Shown: piece by piece, positions 35,971 to 46,539 of the stretch | How positions within the stretch are numbered: position 1 is the stretch's first letter | Layout of the letters: each line of letters starts with the position of its first letter | Assembly (NCBI RefSeq): GCF_024586455.1 | Contig: NC_065922.1 | Coordinates: forward strand, 18,162,089 to 18,226,088 | Direction of reading: 5' to 3' | Origin: Bactrocera neohumeralis | Taxonomy: Eukaryota; Arthropoda; Insecta; Diptera; Tephritidae | DNA: 64,000 bases | Program-made: the position numbers and the translations under genes | The notes under the pieces: model-generated | Databases searched by the model: none | What the model saw: the letters and a program-made list of their open reading frames with translations, nothing else | Told to the model about the DNA's origin: nothing

Positions 35971-36985
35971 CAAACAGTTTATGTATACATATATATTGGT
36001 TATATATCATTATGTACATATTTTGGGTACATAAATTCACTTTTGTATGGAGCCAACTTGTTTTGCTCCTCAGCGCTTGCTGCCATTGTTGCCACATTAA
36101 CACACAAAACTGTGGCAAACGCATTAGTATTGCTTGCTGCGCTTTTCTTGCTGGCACTTTGTGTGGCAACAACAAAAACTTGATTACAAGAAGACAATGC
36201 TTGTTTAGTTGACTTATTGCTGTTGTTGTTATTGCTGATACTCTGCTGGTGCTCCTCTGTTGTCGCTCCTCTGCTGCTGATACTCCTCTGCTATGTATTG
36301 CTGTGAATTACCTTTCAATTTCGATTTCATTTCATTGCAACAAAATGCTGCTGTACAACAATGAAGATTTATAATATTAGAACCATAGTGAAATTAGTTG
36401 AATTTAGTAGGGAAAGTCTTCGAAAAGTGTGTTGTAATGTACCACGCATACATATTTGATTATTTATTGAGTATATAAATTAGTTGAGGATTAGAATATA
36501 GGGCAATGAGTGTTAATAAGTTAATTATGTGTATATGTGCATGAAAGATATTCGATCTTTTGCTTGAATGTCCTTAACATTAAGCACTTTCGAACTCTCC
36601 CCCTAAATGTAGGCAACATAATTGTTAAAGCGAAACGTTGCCTACATTTAAGCGCATGGTTCTATAACTTGGCCTTTTCGACTTACTTACTTCTCATGAG
36701 TTTAGTTTAAAATTACAGAAAAATATTTTCTCAAATGATAAGATTGATTAATCTTCATATTCAAAGCGCAAAAGAAGGATTCGATTCCAAAATAATAACA
36801 TTCATGATTTCTCTGAATTAAGAAAACAAAATATGGAGTATTTCTGCTGATAATTTCAGACTTCTTTGAGGTCTGATCCTAAGCATAGGCAATAATTTTT
36901 CGTGTGGAAAGAACCAGGGGCTTTTTAAGAGGAAAGCTTTGCCTACAATAATGGTACAGGTATGCGCACAGTTCACTAATTGATA
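35971..36985. other. Non-coding DNA, no gene seen
   Basis: CTG/TTG-rich in 36210-36300 (GCTGTTGTTGTTATTGC). No protein domain or known repeat identified. Confidence 0.35.
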
Positions 36986-36989
36986 AGAC

Positions 36990-37795
36990 CTTTATTGAGT
37001 CCAATTTTCGAGCATTTCTACTGGTAATTGGCGAATGACACACGTGATGCTTTGCTCCGAATCCTGAATCGAACCGGGATTATCAGCATAGACTTTGAAC
37101 CTTACATATATCCACAGGAAAAAGTTTTTAGGTGTGATATCACACGGTCATGGTGGCTAAACCACCGGCCTGAAACGTGAAATTATCTGCTCATTGAGGT
37201 GTTCTCTTAATGAATCCACTGATTGATGCGATGTATGGCAAGTGGCGTTGTCTTGTTGAAGCCAAGTGTCACAGAGATCACGATCTTCAATCTCAGACAT
37301 CAAATAGTCGGCTATCATGGCGTGATAACGGTCGCCATTGATGGCTACGTTCTCATCGGCATCATTTTTGAAGAAATATGGATCGAAGATTTCACCGGCT
37401 TACAAACCACACCAAACCGTTATTTTTTCTCGATGAAATGTCAGCTCTTGAACCTTTTCTGGTTGCCCTTCGTCCAAAAGGCGGCAATTTTGCTTGTTTT
37501 CATACCCATTGAGACAGAAATGGGACCTGATCGTTGAACAAAATTTGGCTTGAAAACGTCGGATCTTCTTGGAACTTTCCTAGGGGCTATAGAGCTGTTG
37601 AACAAGGTGTATTTTGCACGATTTCTATTCAAGACCATGACGTAAAATGCGCCACGTCGTTTCCATACGTCAGTCCGAGTTGCCGCGAACGGTGCTGAAC
37701 CGACTCTCCATGGTCTTCGTGTACACTCTCAGCTAAGGTTGCTATATTTTCTGCACTGCGTGATGAACGTGGTCTATTCGGTCGAATATTATCAA
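36990..37795 (-). pseudogene. Mariner-like transposase relic
   Basis: Minus-strand reading in order: an N-terminal part with SVHEDHGESVQHRSRQLGLTYG (near 37735-37665; helix-turn-helix of the 'S.RRRSQQLGLS' type), a first catalytic strand decayed to NDQVPFLSQWV (about 37535-37505), then GEIFDPYFFKNDADENVAI and NGDRYHAMIADYLMSEI (37400-37290), DTWLQQDNATCHTSH with the second catalytic Asp (about 37270-37225), and the C-terminus VIRQLPVEMLE near 37045-37010. Frameshifts occur at several joints and the expected third-Asp segment ('PPRSCDLTPLDFFLWG') is missing. The fragments at 1-155 and 2265-2535 appear to be the same or a close family. Confidence 0.85.
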
Positions 37796-39325
37796 CTAAT
37801 TTGTCCGTGATTTAGATAGATCAAGTTTAAAGCCCTGCTTGATAATGAACTAGTATTCGTCCAATGTGAGTTCACTGACTTGAATTGTCTTTTCGGCATT
37901 GTTCCAGAAAATGTAATTTTTTCTCACCTGTTTATGTTTTTATAGTTCCTAAATATTAAAAAATAGTAAAAATCAATAGTAGACGAATTGAAATCGAAGT
38001 CATAAGTCTCAAATGGTGATCCCCATATGCGCGAATTAGTTAAGCTTCTACACTCAACGATTTTGAATGAAATCGTGAGTCTCGTAAGATGAAGTGAAGG
38101 CTTCTTACATAAGCTTATAGCTATGAACCTAAGATATTTGTGTATATTTTTTCTTCAATTATTTTAGAAAAGATTAAATTGCTACCAAATTTTCTTGTCT
38201 TTAAACTAAAATATACATATGTGTACTAATAAGCTATTTCCTACAGGGTCTTTACTTTAAACGTATGGATATTGCATCTGACCATTTGTTATGCCTTAAG
38301 CGATATTGGAAGGTACAAGACAAAGCCTTACGCTACAAATTTTGAGCCCAAACCGGTTGGTTACTTTGCTATTTTTCTCCACTACTTTTTCGTTACTTAC
38401 AAACATACATGACTATGCACATTCGATACGCTACTCTGATGATTTTTTCTCCCTCATTATTTTGCCAGATTTGCCTTAGGTGTGTTTTAATAGTAAAATG
38501 CTATATTTTTCGTTGGTCTCCTTCAATAGTTAACTGCTAACATTTCACTTTTTCCAACGAAAACGAGCGACAACATTATTTGGTAATAGATTTTTACAAA
38601 AACAAAAAAATTACGAAAATATGGCCAGAAAAATAAAAAATATAAAAAGTTAAATGGCGAAAATTTTGGTAGCAGAAAGGGACTTCAAGCAGTTTGCTTG
38701 CTCTTTAAGTCATTGCCGGGAGATATCAACTCCAGCTGTGCGCGCCAAGCAAATTTCATTTTCTTTTTTTTTTTTGTTTTGCAAAAAAAATTCCAAAAAT
38801 TAAATAAAGAAAAATCGAAGTCGACTGGCTCCGCAATGTGTTTGTTAAGTCATCCGTTAACGAAATTTATGTAATGCGAACACAATTCCGCTATAAACAC
38901 AGACATACATACATATATCTACTATATAACTGCTTTGAATGGCGGTATTGTAGGTTTTGGCGTTTCGGCGTTTTCTTCTTTTGGTGTTTGGCGTTTACTG
39001 GAAAAGTTGTGCGATAATTGAAGCATAAAATTGTAAGGCGAAAAAAGTGAGAGTGCGCGAATCGGAGGGTTCCCAGCTGCGTGTAGGGAGTCGCTTTCAG
39101 CGGCGAGTTTTAAGTTATTTCAATTTCGGTTTGCTTTTCTTTTACTTCAGGTTTTTTTTTCTTACAGTTGGCTCGTATTTAATGTAATTAGAAAACGTCA
39201 CGATGATAGTGCGTTTCATCTCGAGCGTAAATTAGCAAAATTAAAAGAAGTTGTGTAATATTTAATGATTTTAATGCTAAAGTAAAGGTTGATAATTTTA
39301 GCTTTGCAGATGGTTTAAGAAAATA
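37796..39325. other. Non-coding DNA, no gene seen
   Basis: AT-rich, with long A and T runs near 38600-38640 and 38765-38790. A slightly CpG-richer block near 39050-39110 was examined but shows no convincing promoter or splice signal. Confidence 0.4.
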
Positions 39326-39329
39326 TACC

Positions 39330-39480
39330 AAAAATTTCAACATCTTTGATAAATATAAATAAAATAATTTCCATCCAAAGACTTAATTTTGCTCGGTTCA
39401 ATTGCATCTCAGCTGTGTGATACCGTGGACCGATTTAAGCAATTTGGTCGGAGGTTGTAGCGCTGTTCTAGACAATAACT
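39330..39480 (-). repeat. Repeat A, left part, split by a LINE
   Basis: Aligns with 24300-24430 of the minus-oriented copy: TTTCCATCCAAAGACTTAAT, GACCGATTTAAGCAATTTGG, GGTTGTAGCGCTGTTCTAGA. It stops at AATAACT; the continuation of the same repeat resumes at about 40456 with AATAATCTGTGCACGATTTC. Confidence 0.7.
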
Positions 39481-40457
39481 ATCAGTAGGAATTTCTATCA
39501 CCTCGTCCGCTGATGATTGCTCGATAATGACGTCGGGCAATGGAATTGATGGCAAATGCTCAAACGTAAATGGCTATCTGGCCGACCTTCCTAACTTCCT
39601 CCTCCACTAAATCCACAGCGACCATATTCACAAACTAGAAGAAGGAGCACAGACTTGACTTTAATATAGTCGATAGCTTTAAGATTTCGACTAATAATAA
39701 TAAACCTAAGATTTTAGATGTGACTTCCGACAGCTTGTGCTCTTTCACTCCTCAGACGACCGCTGTTATTGCCAATGTACAGAGCCGCAACAAAGTCCTC
39801 AAGTCGCTAGACGTTGTTGGCCACATACAATGCAATCGGCCCGCCGGACCTTTACTACGCCACACCGATATAGTCGCCTGGATGCAGTCAAAAGAAGACG
39901 AGGAGGCCACAGACTTCTCAGACTACGGACTACGACAGGATGGCCCTTGATGTCACCCATCGAACACTTCCATAGTAAGGCGGATATGCTCCCAGCCAAG
40001 GAGCATAATGAACTCCGCTCCAAACAGTTTTTTGCTTTCGCAGAAATCAACCCTGAAGTCACCTGCTTGAAGCGGAACCGTCTACTAGGAGTATCACGAG
40101 GTTCCTCCTCAATTACGTCGACGACATAAAACAATACGCCGACCAGACTTCGGACGAAACTAACTTTTGACATGATACATTCGTTCTTGATACTGTCGCA
40201 GGTCAAACTCCTACTTATCCAGAATAGACCCCTGACATATCAAACATATGTATGTCCAGCGTGAAATGAGCCCCTGCATGACACTAGCCACCTCTTTGCA
40301 AGCCCTGCTAACCCTACATATCTGAGACCCTTCTCCATTTGGTCCGACCCCGTCGAAACATCACGTTTCCTTGGCCTCCCGTTAGATGACCACGATGACA
40401 ATTTTTCTGATCCTTACCATACTAAAGCGGATTAGGTACCCGTTACAATAACAACAA
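39481..40457 (+). pseudogene. Jockey-type LINE, 5'-truncated insertion
   Basis: Plus-strand frames begin in the reverse transcriptase catalytic box: SSADDCSIMTSGNGIDGKCS at 39505-39565, where the usual Tyr of YADD is Ser. They continue through the thumb region (TSDSLCSFTPQTTAVIANVQ, then SRNKVLKSL, 39720-39810) and, after an internal deletion, TGWPLMSPIEHFHSKADMLP and AKEHNELRSKQF (about 39940-40030). The C-terminal cysteine region reads CPA...PLHDTSHLFASPANPTYL and then RFLGLPLDDHDDNFSD near 40255-40410, matching the CxxC...HLF.CP.NPT end of Jockey-clade ORF2. The 3' end is AATAACAACAATAA. Several stops make it inactive. Confidence 0.85.
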
Positions 40458-40640
40458 TAATCTGTGCACGATTTCGTGAGGATATCTATTGAAATTAAGA
40501 TTGATTGTTCAGTTTGTATGGCAGCTATATGCTGTAGTAATCCGATGTGACCAATTTCCTCGGAGATAGCAGCATTTCCGTACGAAGTAATTCCTCACAG
40601 ATTTTTGCAATCTTCAGCAATATCCCAATATCTACTTCAT
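40458..40640 (-). repeat. Repeat A, right part, split by a LINE
   Basis: Resumes exactly where the left part stops relative to the copy at 24255-24937: GTGCACGATTTCGTGAGGAT, then GTTCAGTTTGTATGGCAGCT, ATATGCTGTAGTAATCCGAT and TTTCCTCGGAGAT. It shows that the Jockey-type LINE landed inside repeat A. Confidence 0.7.
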
Positions 40641-40644
40641 CTGA

Positions 40645-41475
40645 CGCTCGTTGCATAATTTCCATATAAATTTTCTGGCGAGCACTTCACCAACGAAGAC
40701 GAGAAATAAGTGAAACAGTTTAAAGTGATTTTTCGCCGAATTTCAGCTCGAAAAGCGAATATAAAGCAAAGCAATAAAAAAATATTTAAGCAATCAATTA
40801 CATAATCAGTCTAGACTTTGATGTCTGCGCTTGATTTGCGGCAGGCTGGCAATTTTTCACTCAAAAAGGTTAATTTGCCAAAGGTGAAAATGCAATAAGA
40901 GGCAATCAAATTTTAAGTAGCTACATAACTGTGAATTATATTATATTTTAAATTTTCTTTCCAAATTTTAATACTATCTTTGATTGCTGTCTCAAATTAT
41001 TTCTTCTTCACAGCTCTAATTATCGTTGACAATTTTATCAAAGAGTATTCTTTGTTTAGAGTTTACTTCAGCTTGACTTGATTGATGTAGTTTCAGTGAC
41101 GTTTCTGATATTGTTGTTGTTATTAAGTTGCTGTAAATAAGCTAATTAAGTCTCTGTATAACATTTGCTCCACTTCTAAATACAGAAATGCATTTACACT
41201 AAGTTCTCCGCTAAAATGGCTTGTAGTTAAAACATATAATATAATACAATATATATTATATTATATAAACAAAACAAATTAATTTCTTCTTTTGAGTATT
41301 CATCACTTTAATAAGCCTTTTCAGTTGTAAAATGTTTTCATTGGACTTCTACTAGTTATGTATCTCATTTACAAAATCCTTACGCACCGACAGGCTCTTT
41401 CAATTACTCCAAATGTCGTCAATTGTTATGTTTTTGAAGACCATATGTATACAGCTAAGCCTACTGTTATTTAAG
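40645..41475. other. Non-coding DNA, no gene seen
   Basis: AT-rich with a TATAATATAATACAATATATATTA tract at 41236-41264. No gene recognised. Confidence 0.4.
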
Positions 41476-41479
41476 TATT

Positions 41480-42330
41480 TGTATGACGACATGACCTAGC
41501 CAGCGTAGCCGCAGTTCTTTAATTCGGTGAACTATGTCAATGTTGTCGTATAACTCGTACAGCTCATCATTCAATCGAATGTGCTATTCGCCGAAGCCAA
41601 TACAAAAAAGACTATAAATCGACTCGTTAGATGTTGTCATTGTCAATGCCTCTGCACCATATAGTAGGGCGGGGATGATGAGTGAGAATTTGACCTTCAC
41701 TCGTTGAGGGAGGACTTTTCTTCTCAATTACCTTCGCAGTCCAAAGTAGGACTTTGTTGGCAAGACACTTGACTTGGGAGCCACGGCTAGGAGATATTCT
41801 TCCCGGTCCTGACGGAACTTTTGGTATTGCTCAACGTCAATTTACATAGCCATATTAGTTCTGCGGGGATAACAAATTCAGACACAGCGGCATAAAGGCA
41901 CCTTCGTTTCGTGTTGTCAAAAGCCGCTTTTAAATCGACGAAGTGATGGTGTATGTCTTTTCCCAGACTTGGCGCATAGTGAATATTTTGTCAGTTGTTG
42001 ATTTTCCAGTTCTAAAGTCATACTGATAAGGTCCAGTCAGTTTTTTGACCATGGGCTTCAGTCTTTCACACAGTACCCTCGATAGAACCTTATATGCGAT
42101 GTTGAGGAGATTTAGCCCAAGGTGGTTGGCGCAGATTGTGGGTCTCTCTGTTTGTGGATTGGTCCGACCATATTCTACAATGAAACTGACGCATGTTCCT
42201 TATCAGTTCTATATCAAGCCTGCCGCTTTGTTGCTCTTTAAACGGGTAATTGTTATTCGTACTTCTTCATGGCCGGGCAATGGGACGTCTGCTTCATCGT
42301 CACCGATTTGGGATATCATATACAAATATA
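41480..42330 (-). pseudogene. RTE-type LINE reverse transcriptase relic
   Basis: On the minus strand, the 5' part near 42315-42200 reads IGDDEADVPLPGHEEVRITI and then RLKSNKAAGL (the 'LK.nKA.G.DGip' entry to the palm). About 42110-42030 reads LNIAYKVLSRVLCERLKPMV and then KKLTGPYQYDFRTGKSTTDK (the 'Q.GFr.GrST.d' motif). About 41950-41880 reads FKAAFDNTKRRCLYAA (the 'vDFk.AyDs..R..L' box with the first catalytic Asp). Downstream, the expected YADD part is deleted and the thumb is badly broken (about 41690-41640, LVYGAE-like). This order matches RTE-clade LINEs. Inactive because of deletions and stops. Confidence 0.8.
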
Positions 42331-42334
42331 GCGT

Positions 42335-42845
42335 AATATTATTTATTCTTGTGTGAAACCAAATTTGAACTTCTTTAAATGGCTCCCGAAGTAAGTGTCA
42401 TAAAGATCTTTTGACATATAATATAATATGGTATTGATTTAATTCTTAATTTTCTTAAAAACATCCTGAAACCGTGGAAACATATCTTATTCAATAAATT
42501 ATAGAGTATAGGAATGAACTAGGCAGGAAATTGCTGATGATTCGAAACTAAGGAGCATTATGTACTTATTAGTAAGATTATTTCTTTAGAATATCTTTAA
42601 TCAAATTGAAACTATGACCAAGTAGTGGTAAAAAACTACTTTATTCATCAGTATAAACAAATATACCATCTTATCATTTGACTCAGACTGGTACATTTGG
42701 ACCCATAACATTTATTTCTTAGATTGGTATTAGATTTTTATATTCATGAGCAATTCCCTATGTCAATTAGTGTCTGTTTGTGTTTAGAAGTGTCTCACGA
42801 CTGCAGAATCACTGAATTTATTTACCACAAAAAAAGTATTTAAAT
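42335..42845. other. Non-coding DNA, no gene seen
   Basis: AT-rich spacer between the RTE-type and mariner relics. Nothing recognised. Confidence 0.4.
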
Positions 42846-43290
42846 GGAACAAAGCTTGCCGTGAATGTCGTGAAGTCATCGAAAACTTGCGTCATGAGAA
42901 TCATCCATCAACGTCTGTTAACGAAAATAACATCAAAAAATTTAAAGAAACTATGTTTGGAAATCATTTTCTTGGCATCACAAATACAGCAGACGGTCCC
43001 TCTTTTATGGATCGACTCAACACATTTTGGTAACTCTCTTGGGTATGAGGCCTGTTTTGTAGTAAACGAAACGTGAAACTTTTGTAAAAACGACATCGAC
43101 TAGAAGTCGCATAAGAGATGCTTGCAACGCAGTTGAGAACCACCATATGATTCACCAATCTTTTAGTTATTAGTGAAGGGACGTGGGTTTATGAATATGA
43201 CGTCGAAACTATCCGACGATCTTTCAGATGACGCTCCAAGAACGAGCCAGCTGCAGCTTATGAATGCTTGTGTTGGCTCAAAAGGAGCCT
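42846..43290 (+). pseudogene. Mariner-like transposase relic, N-terminal half
   Basis: Plus-strand frames read KWNKACRE.REVIENLRHENH and then PSTSVNENNIKKFKETMF near 42846-42965 (helix-turn-helix exit and linker of a DD34D mariner), ISYGSTQHILVTLLGMRPV around 43005-43055 (second helix-turn-helix), and EGTWVYEYDVETIRRSFR near 43170-43225 (first catalytic strand; the family has GDETWVYEYD, and the GDE here has decayed so the catalytic Asp is lost). It ends near AAAAGGAGCC at 43285. The rest of the catalytic domain is absent. Related to, but distinct from, the relic at 13586. Confidence 0.85.
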
Positions 43291-43294
43291 GTTT

Positions 43295-44300
43295 TAAATT
43301 AGATAAAGTTTTGTATTAAAATACTTATATGAAAATAAATTTTTGGTTATCAGTCCGGGTGAAATTTGATCCGATAGCGTATAGAATATTACTAATCAAG
43401 TTAACATCATAAGTAAAACGTCGTGAAAATTTTCATATTCGTTAGTATGGAATATTGCTTTCAATCTCAAATACTTAGTACCTAAAGTGTTGAATTATTC
43501 CATTAATATTAAAGGCTACCAGAAAGTAAAATAAATTGTTATAGTTGCTATATATATTATATGCTATATACTACACTATATTACCATAAATTCGAGATTC
43601 TATAAATCGTAACTCGGGGATATGTTAAATTTTTCAAGCATGCTGCCCCTTTATTCATGCAAATATTAATTAAAACACACCTTGAAACATTTTCCATTGA
43701 GTCGCTGAACCTTAACCTGCAGATAACCACCCAAGTTGATGCGCGTAACCCCCGAGTTCATTCACTCTTCACCTGAAGCATAACAAAAGCTTTAATGCTC
43801 CACAAATAGCAACACTGGAGTGTTTGTGTGTGTGTGCGCATATATGTATAACCTGACGAAAAATAATTTATTTATATTTTCTTTGCAGAATGTCAACGCC
43901 AACACCTGCTTGAAAGAACAAAAGCAACAAAAACGCAACAAAAAAGCTTGAGAAAGGCTGCTGTTGCCGGAAAGCGAACACTGCGCTGTATAAAAAGCCA
44001 AAGCAACAAAAACAAAACAAGTTACGTAATCGAGACTTGAGGCAACGAAATCGAACACTTGCTTAAAATCAGACAGAAATAAAAAAGTGCCCCAAAACAA
44101 AAACAAAAACTGCTGAAAAAGTAAACAAGCAAACAATAACAAAAAAATATAAAGAAAATATAAAAATTCTTTTCACACAACTTTTGTCGTTTGTCAGTCT
44201 TATAAAGTAATAAAACGAACGAAAGCGGAGCGAAAAAAAAAAATCTCTAAAAATAAAAATAAAAGCTGTTGCAAGAAAGCAAAAGTGTGTAAGTGAAGTT
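43295..44300. other. Non-coding DNA upstream of the second putative promoter
   Basis: TATATATTATATGCTATATA tract near 43548-43570, a TGTGTGTGTGTGCG run near 43823-43836, and CAAAAACAAAAACAA-rich DNA near 43915-44140. The minus ORF 43792-44142 derives from the A/C-rich tract. No gene. Confidence 0.4.
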
Positions 44301-44956
44301 CTGTGCAGAACAGACGTTCCGACGTTCCGATAAAAATAATATTATAATATTAACAACATAACCAGAACAACAACAACATACGTGCGTTATATAAGCCGCA
44401 ACTGCAGTTATAGCCGCGTCAATAATAAGCGGAAGCGCGTTGCTGCTGTTATTAATATTTTCAAGCGTGTGTTCTTTTGTTTTTGCATAATTTTCTCTAT
44501 CTCTTCGTTGCTTTGTCGCGATTGTCGTTATTTCACTGCCAATCTGTCGACCACTTTACAAGCGTTCGTACGTGATTCGTGAGTGCGCGTGAATTTGCAT
44601 TGCCTGCCGACCAGCGGGAGTGTGATCGGCGCAAAATCAATAGCGCGCGTTGTTGAAAAGCGTGAAAATTTTCACACAAAGTAAATGTGAGCGAAATTAA
44701 AAAAAAAGCAAATAGATAATTACGTGACTAAAATAAAAGACAACGTGATTTCAGCTAATTTTCTCTTATCTACTCAGCTGTTATTTGATTTTTCTTTGCA
44801 CGCGGCAACAAGTAATCGATTTGAGTTCATTATTTAAGCTTGATTAGCTTGCCCTGTCGCTGGATGTGCGGACATTCCGGAAAAGGTAGTGAGCGCCATT
44901 AAACGTACAAGTTCAACGATCGCGTAACGGTTTTTTGAGGAAGTGCTGCGAAAAAA

Positions 44957-44965
44957 TATATAAAG
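44957..44965 (+). promoter_or_regulatory. Candidate TATA box (TATATAAAG)
   Basis: TATATAAAG at 44957-44965 followed by a G-rich GGGGAG. A pyrimidine-rich start-like site TTTCAACC lies at about 44988-44995, some 31-35 bases downstream, a workable TATA-to-start distance. It lies within about 260 bp of a perfect splice donor. Transcription could also start further upstream in the CpG-richer DNA at 44300-44650. Confidence 0.45.
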
Positions 44966-44989
44966 GGGAGAGTTCGTTCTTTCCTTCTT

Positions 44990-45218
44990 TCAACCAAAAA
45001 AAAAGTAGTGCCAATTGCAATCCTAACCAACCGATTCGCCGCCACATCTTTTACGCATAATTTTTATTGAATTCTCTCTACGCTCTGTCCTCACGCCGCA
45101 AAGCTAATAAACTCTGCCGTCGTCGAATTGCTCCTGTACCCACACAAACACACATTGAAGTGTGACAGTTCAAGCACTCAACGACGAGCTTTGAATTTGG
45201 TATTCAACATTTAACCAG
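44990..45218 (+). other. Putative untranslated first exon ending at a splice donor
   Basis: The exon end is CCAG at 45215-45218, followed by GTAAGTGG, a full match to the fly donor consensus MAG|GTRAGT. The block is C-rich and pyrimidine-rich (CACACAAACACACATTGAAG, CACGCCGCAAAGC), typical of 5' leaders, and has no long ORF. The start is uncertain: about 44990 if the TATA box is used, or as far upstream as 44300. No downstream acceptor could be assigned, so the coding exons are presumably outside the window. Confidence 0.5.
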
Positions 45219-45224
45219 GTAAGT
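45219..45224 (+). other. Splice donor GTAAGT
   Basis: CAG|GTAAGTG at 45216/45219-45225 is complementary to U1 snRNA over at least eight positions. It is the strongest donor noticed in the window. Confidence 0.55.
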
Positions 45225-46250
45225 GGCCGCCTTATTATACAAACACTGCTAGTTATGTCTTGCCAGCCATTCCGAGTGCCCGCGCGCTCGAACGCTGCCA
45301 CAGCGCCTTCTGGCCGACTCCATTGCGCTCAGCTGCCGCCATTCGTTTAGTCAGTTGTGTAAACGTTGTAAGTTCGCAAGTTTTTTAATTACACTTCCAA
45401 CAAGATTTTCTACTTACCGCATTGCCGTGCCCGTCTCCCACTCTCACTGTGCCGTATGCGCGCGCTGGTCCGTGGCCACGGCTTGGCCCAGTCGCTGCTC
45501 TCTTCCTTTAATTACGTGATTATTCATTGCATAATTGAAAGCAATCAGCGCTGCTTGTAATTCCACATCGCTCACTTATTTGATGCACTGTTTTTTTGTT
45601 GTTTTTGTTACAACCTTTTGCTTACTTCGTTTTCATATGGCAAGCTGGTGTTCATTCCGCTTTGAAATATCGATTCGGTAAACGGTAGGTCGCCAGTCAG
45701 TGGGTTATGGTATATGCAAAGCATTTGCGATTAATTTATGCATCTCCTCCACATTACCTTGAGGACTTCATTTAAATTACAGCGAGTGCAGGGCTTTGCA
45801 GAAATTGGTCAAATTTTGAAGGTGGAAGTATTGTTTTTCAAGATTTTAGAGAGAGTTTTTGGTTTCGGAGATAGAAACATCCAGACACTTTATTCTTCAT
45901 AACTCAGCCTTAAAAAAACTCAGGTGGAAATCCTGGCAGTCCTACTCTCGGTCAACCAGGAGGCAAAGTTTAAACCGACATTAGTTTCTTTAACGGTCTT
46001 ATAATCAATTATTTAGGATTTTAAGGTACCACAACGGACCGTTGTTCCAAGCTGTGCATGTAAGATCTCTGTTAGGATCGACTTCTTAACCTAATCTAAC
46101 ATAACCTCTATATCCAATGTTTCAGCACTTCAAACTTTAAAGGCCTATAGTTGGTCTAACGTAAGTGCTCTTAGAACAGAATTTTGTTAGAAAAAAATTC
46201 AAATTTTGCTACTCTGACGAAATAAACAAAAAGACAGACATGTGCTCGAA
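45225..46250. other. Probable intron, no further gene seen
   Basis: GC-richer at first (45260-45500, GCCGTATGCGCGCGCTGG), which fits DNA just downstream of a promoter. It then becomes AT-rich. No ORF of interest. Confidence 0.35.
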
Positions 46251-46254
46251 CTTT

Positions 46255-46535
46255 CTAAAAGAGTCCAGTTCACTTTTTATCGACTAGCCTTGGCACGGAA
46301 TGAGTTTCCGAAATTCGTAATTCCACCTGTAAAAATGTAAATTCAAAGAACTGAGAAGAGAGTCCAGGTCAATCTTTATCAACCAAACTTTGACCTTGGA
46401 ACTGGATGACAGTTCAAAAGACTGAGAAAAGAGTCCAGGTCAAACCTTTATCTACTAACCTTGGACCTGTGAACTGGATGACTTTTCTAAATTTGAATCT
46501 CCAGCTGTAAAAACATCAGTTCAAAGCACGAATGA
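46255..46535. repeat. Degenerate tandem repeat, AGAGTCCAGGTCA units
   Basis: Three units headed by AAGAGTCCAGTTCACTTTTT (about 46259), AGAGTCCAGGTCAATCTTTA (about 46358) and AGAGTCCAGGTCAAACCTTT (about 46431). Each is followed by TATC(A/G/T)AC..(A/C)C(C/T)TTGG and GAACTGGATGA words. Spacing is about 99 and 73 bp, so one unit is internally shortened. Not coding. Confidence 0.75.
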
Positions 46536-46539
46536 ATAT

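Noticed and set aside
35710..36183. 157-codon ORF with poly-Gln/Ala and a hydrophobic C-terminus
   Set aside because: Gln and Ala come from CAA/GCA low-complexity DNA; ORFs of comparable length overlap on the other strand; no domain. Transcript data could reverse this.
37076..37090. GAATCGAACCGGG as a tRNA-like B box
   Set aside because: It lies inside the mariner relic and no cloverleaf partner sequences surround it.
39799..40206. 135-codon minus-strand ORF
   Set aside because: It is the antisense shadow of the Jockey-type LINE, whose plus-strand motifs are recognisable.
43340..43520. Possible further copy of repeat A
   Set aside because: Only a few loosely similar words (GTGAAAATTTTCATA, GTATGGAATATT) without the full word order; not enough support.
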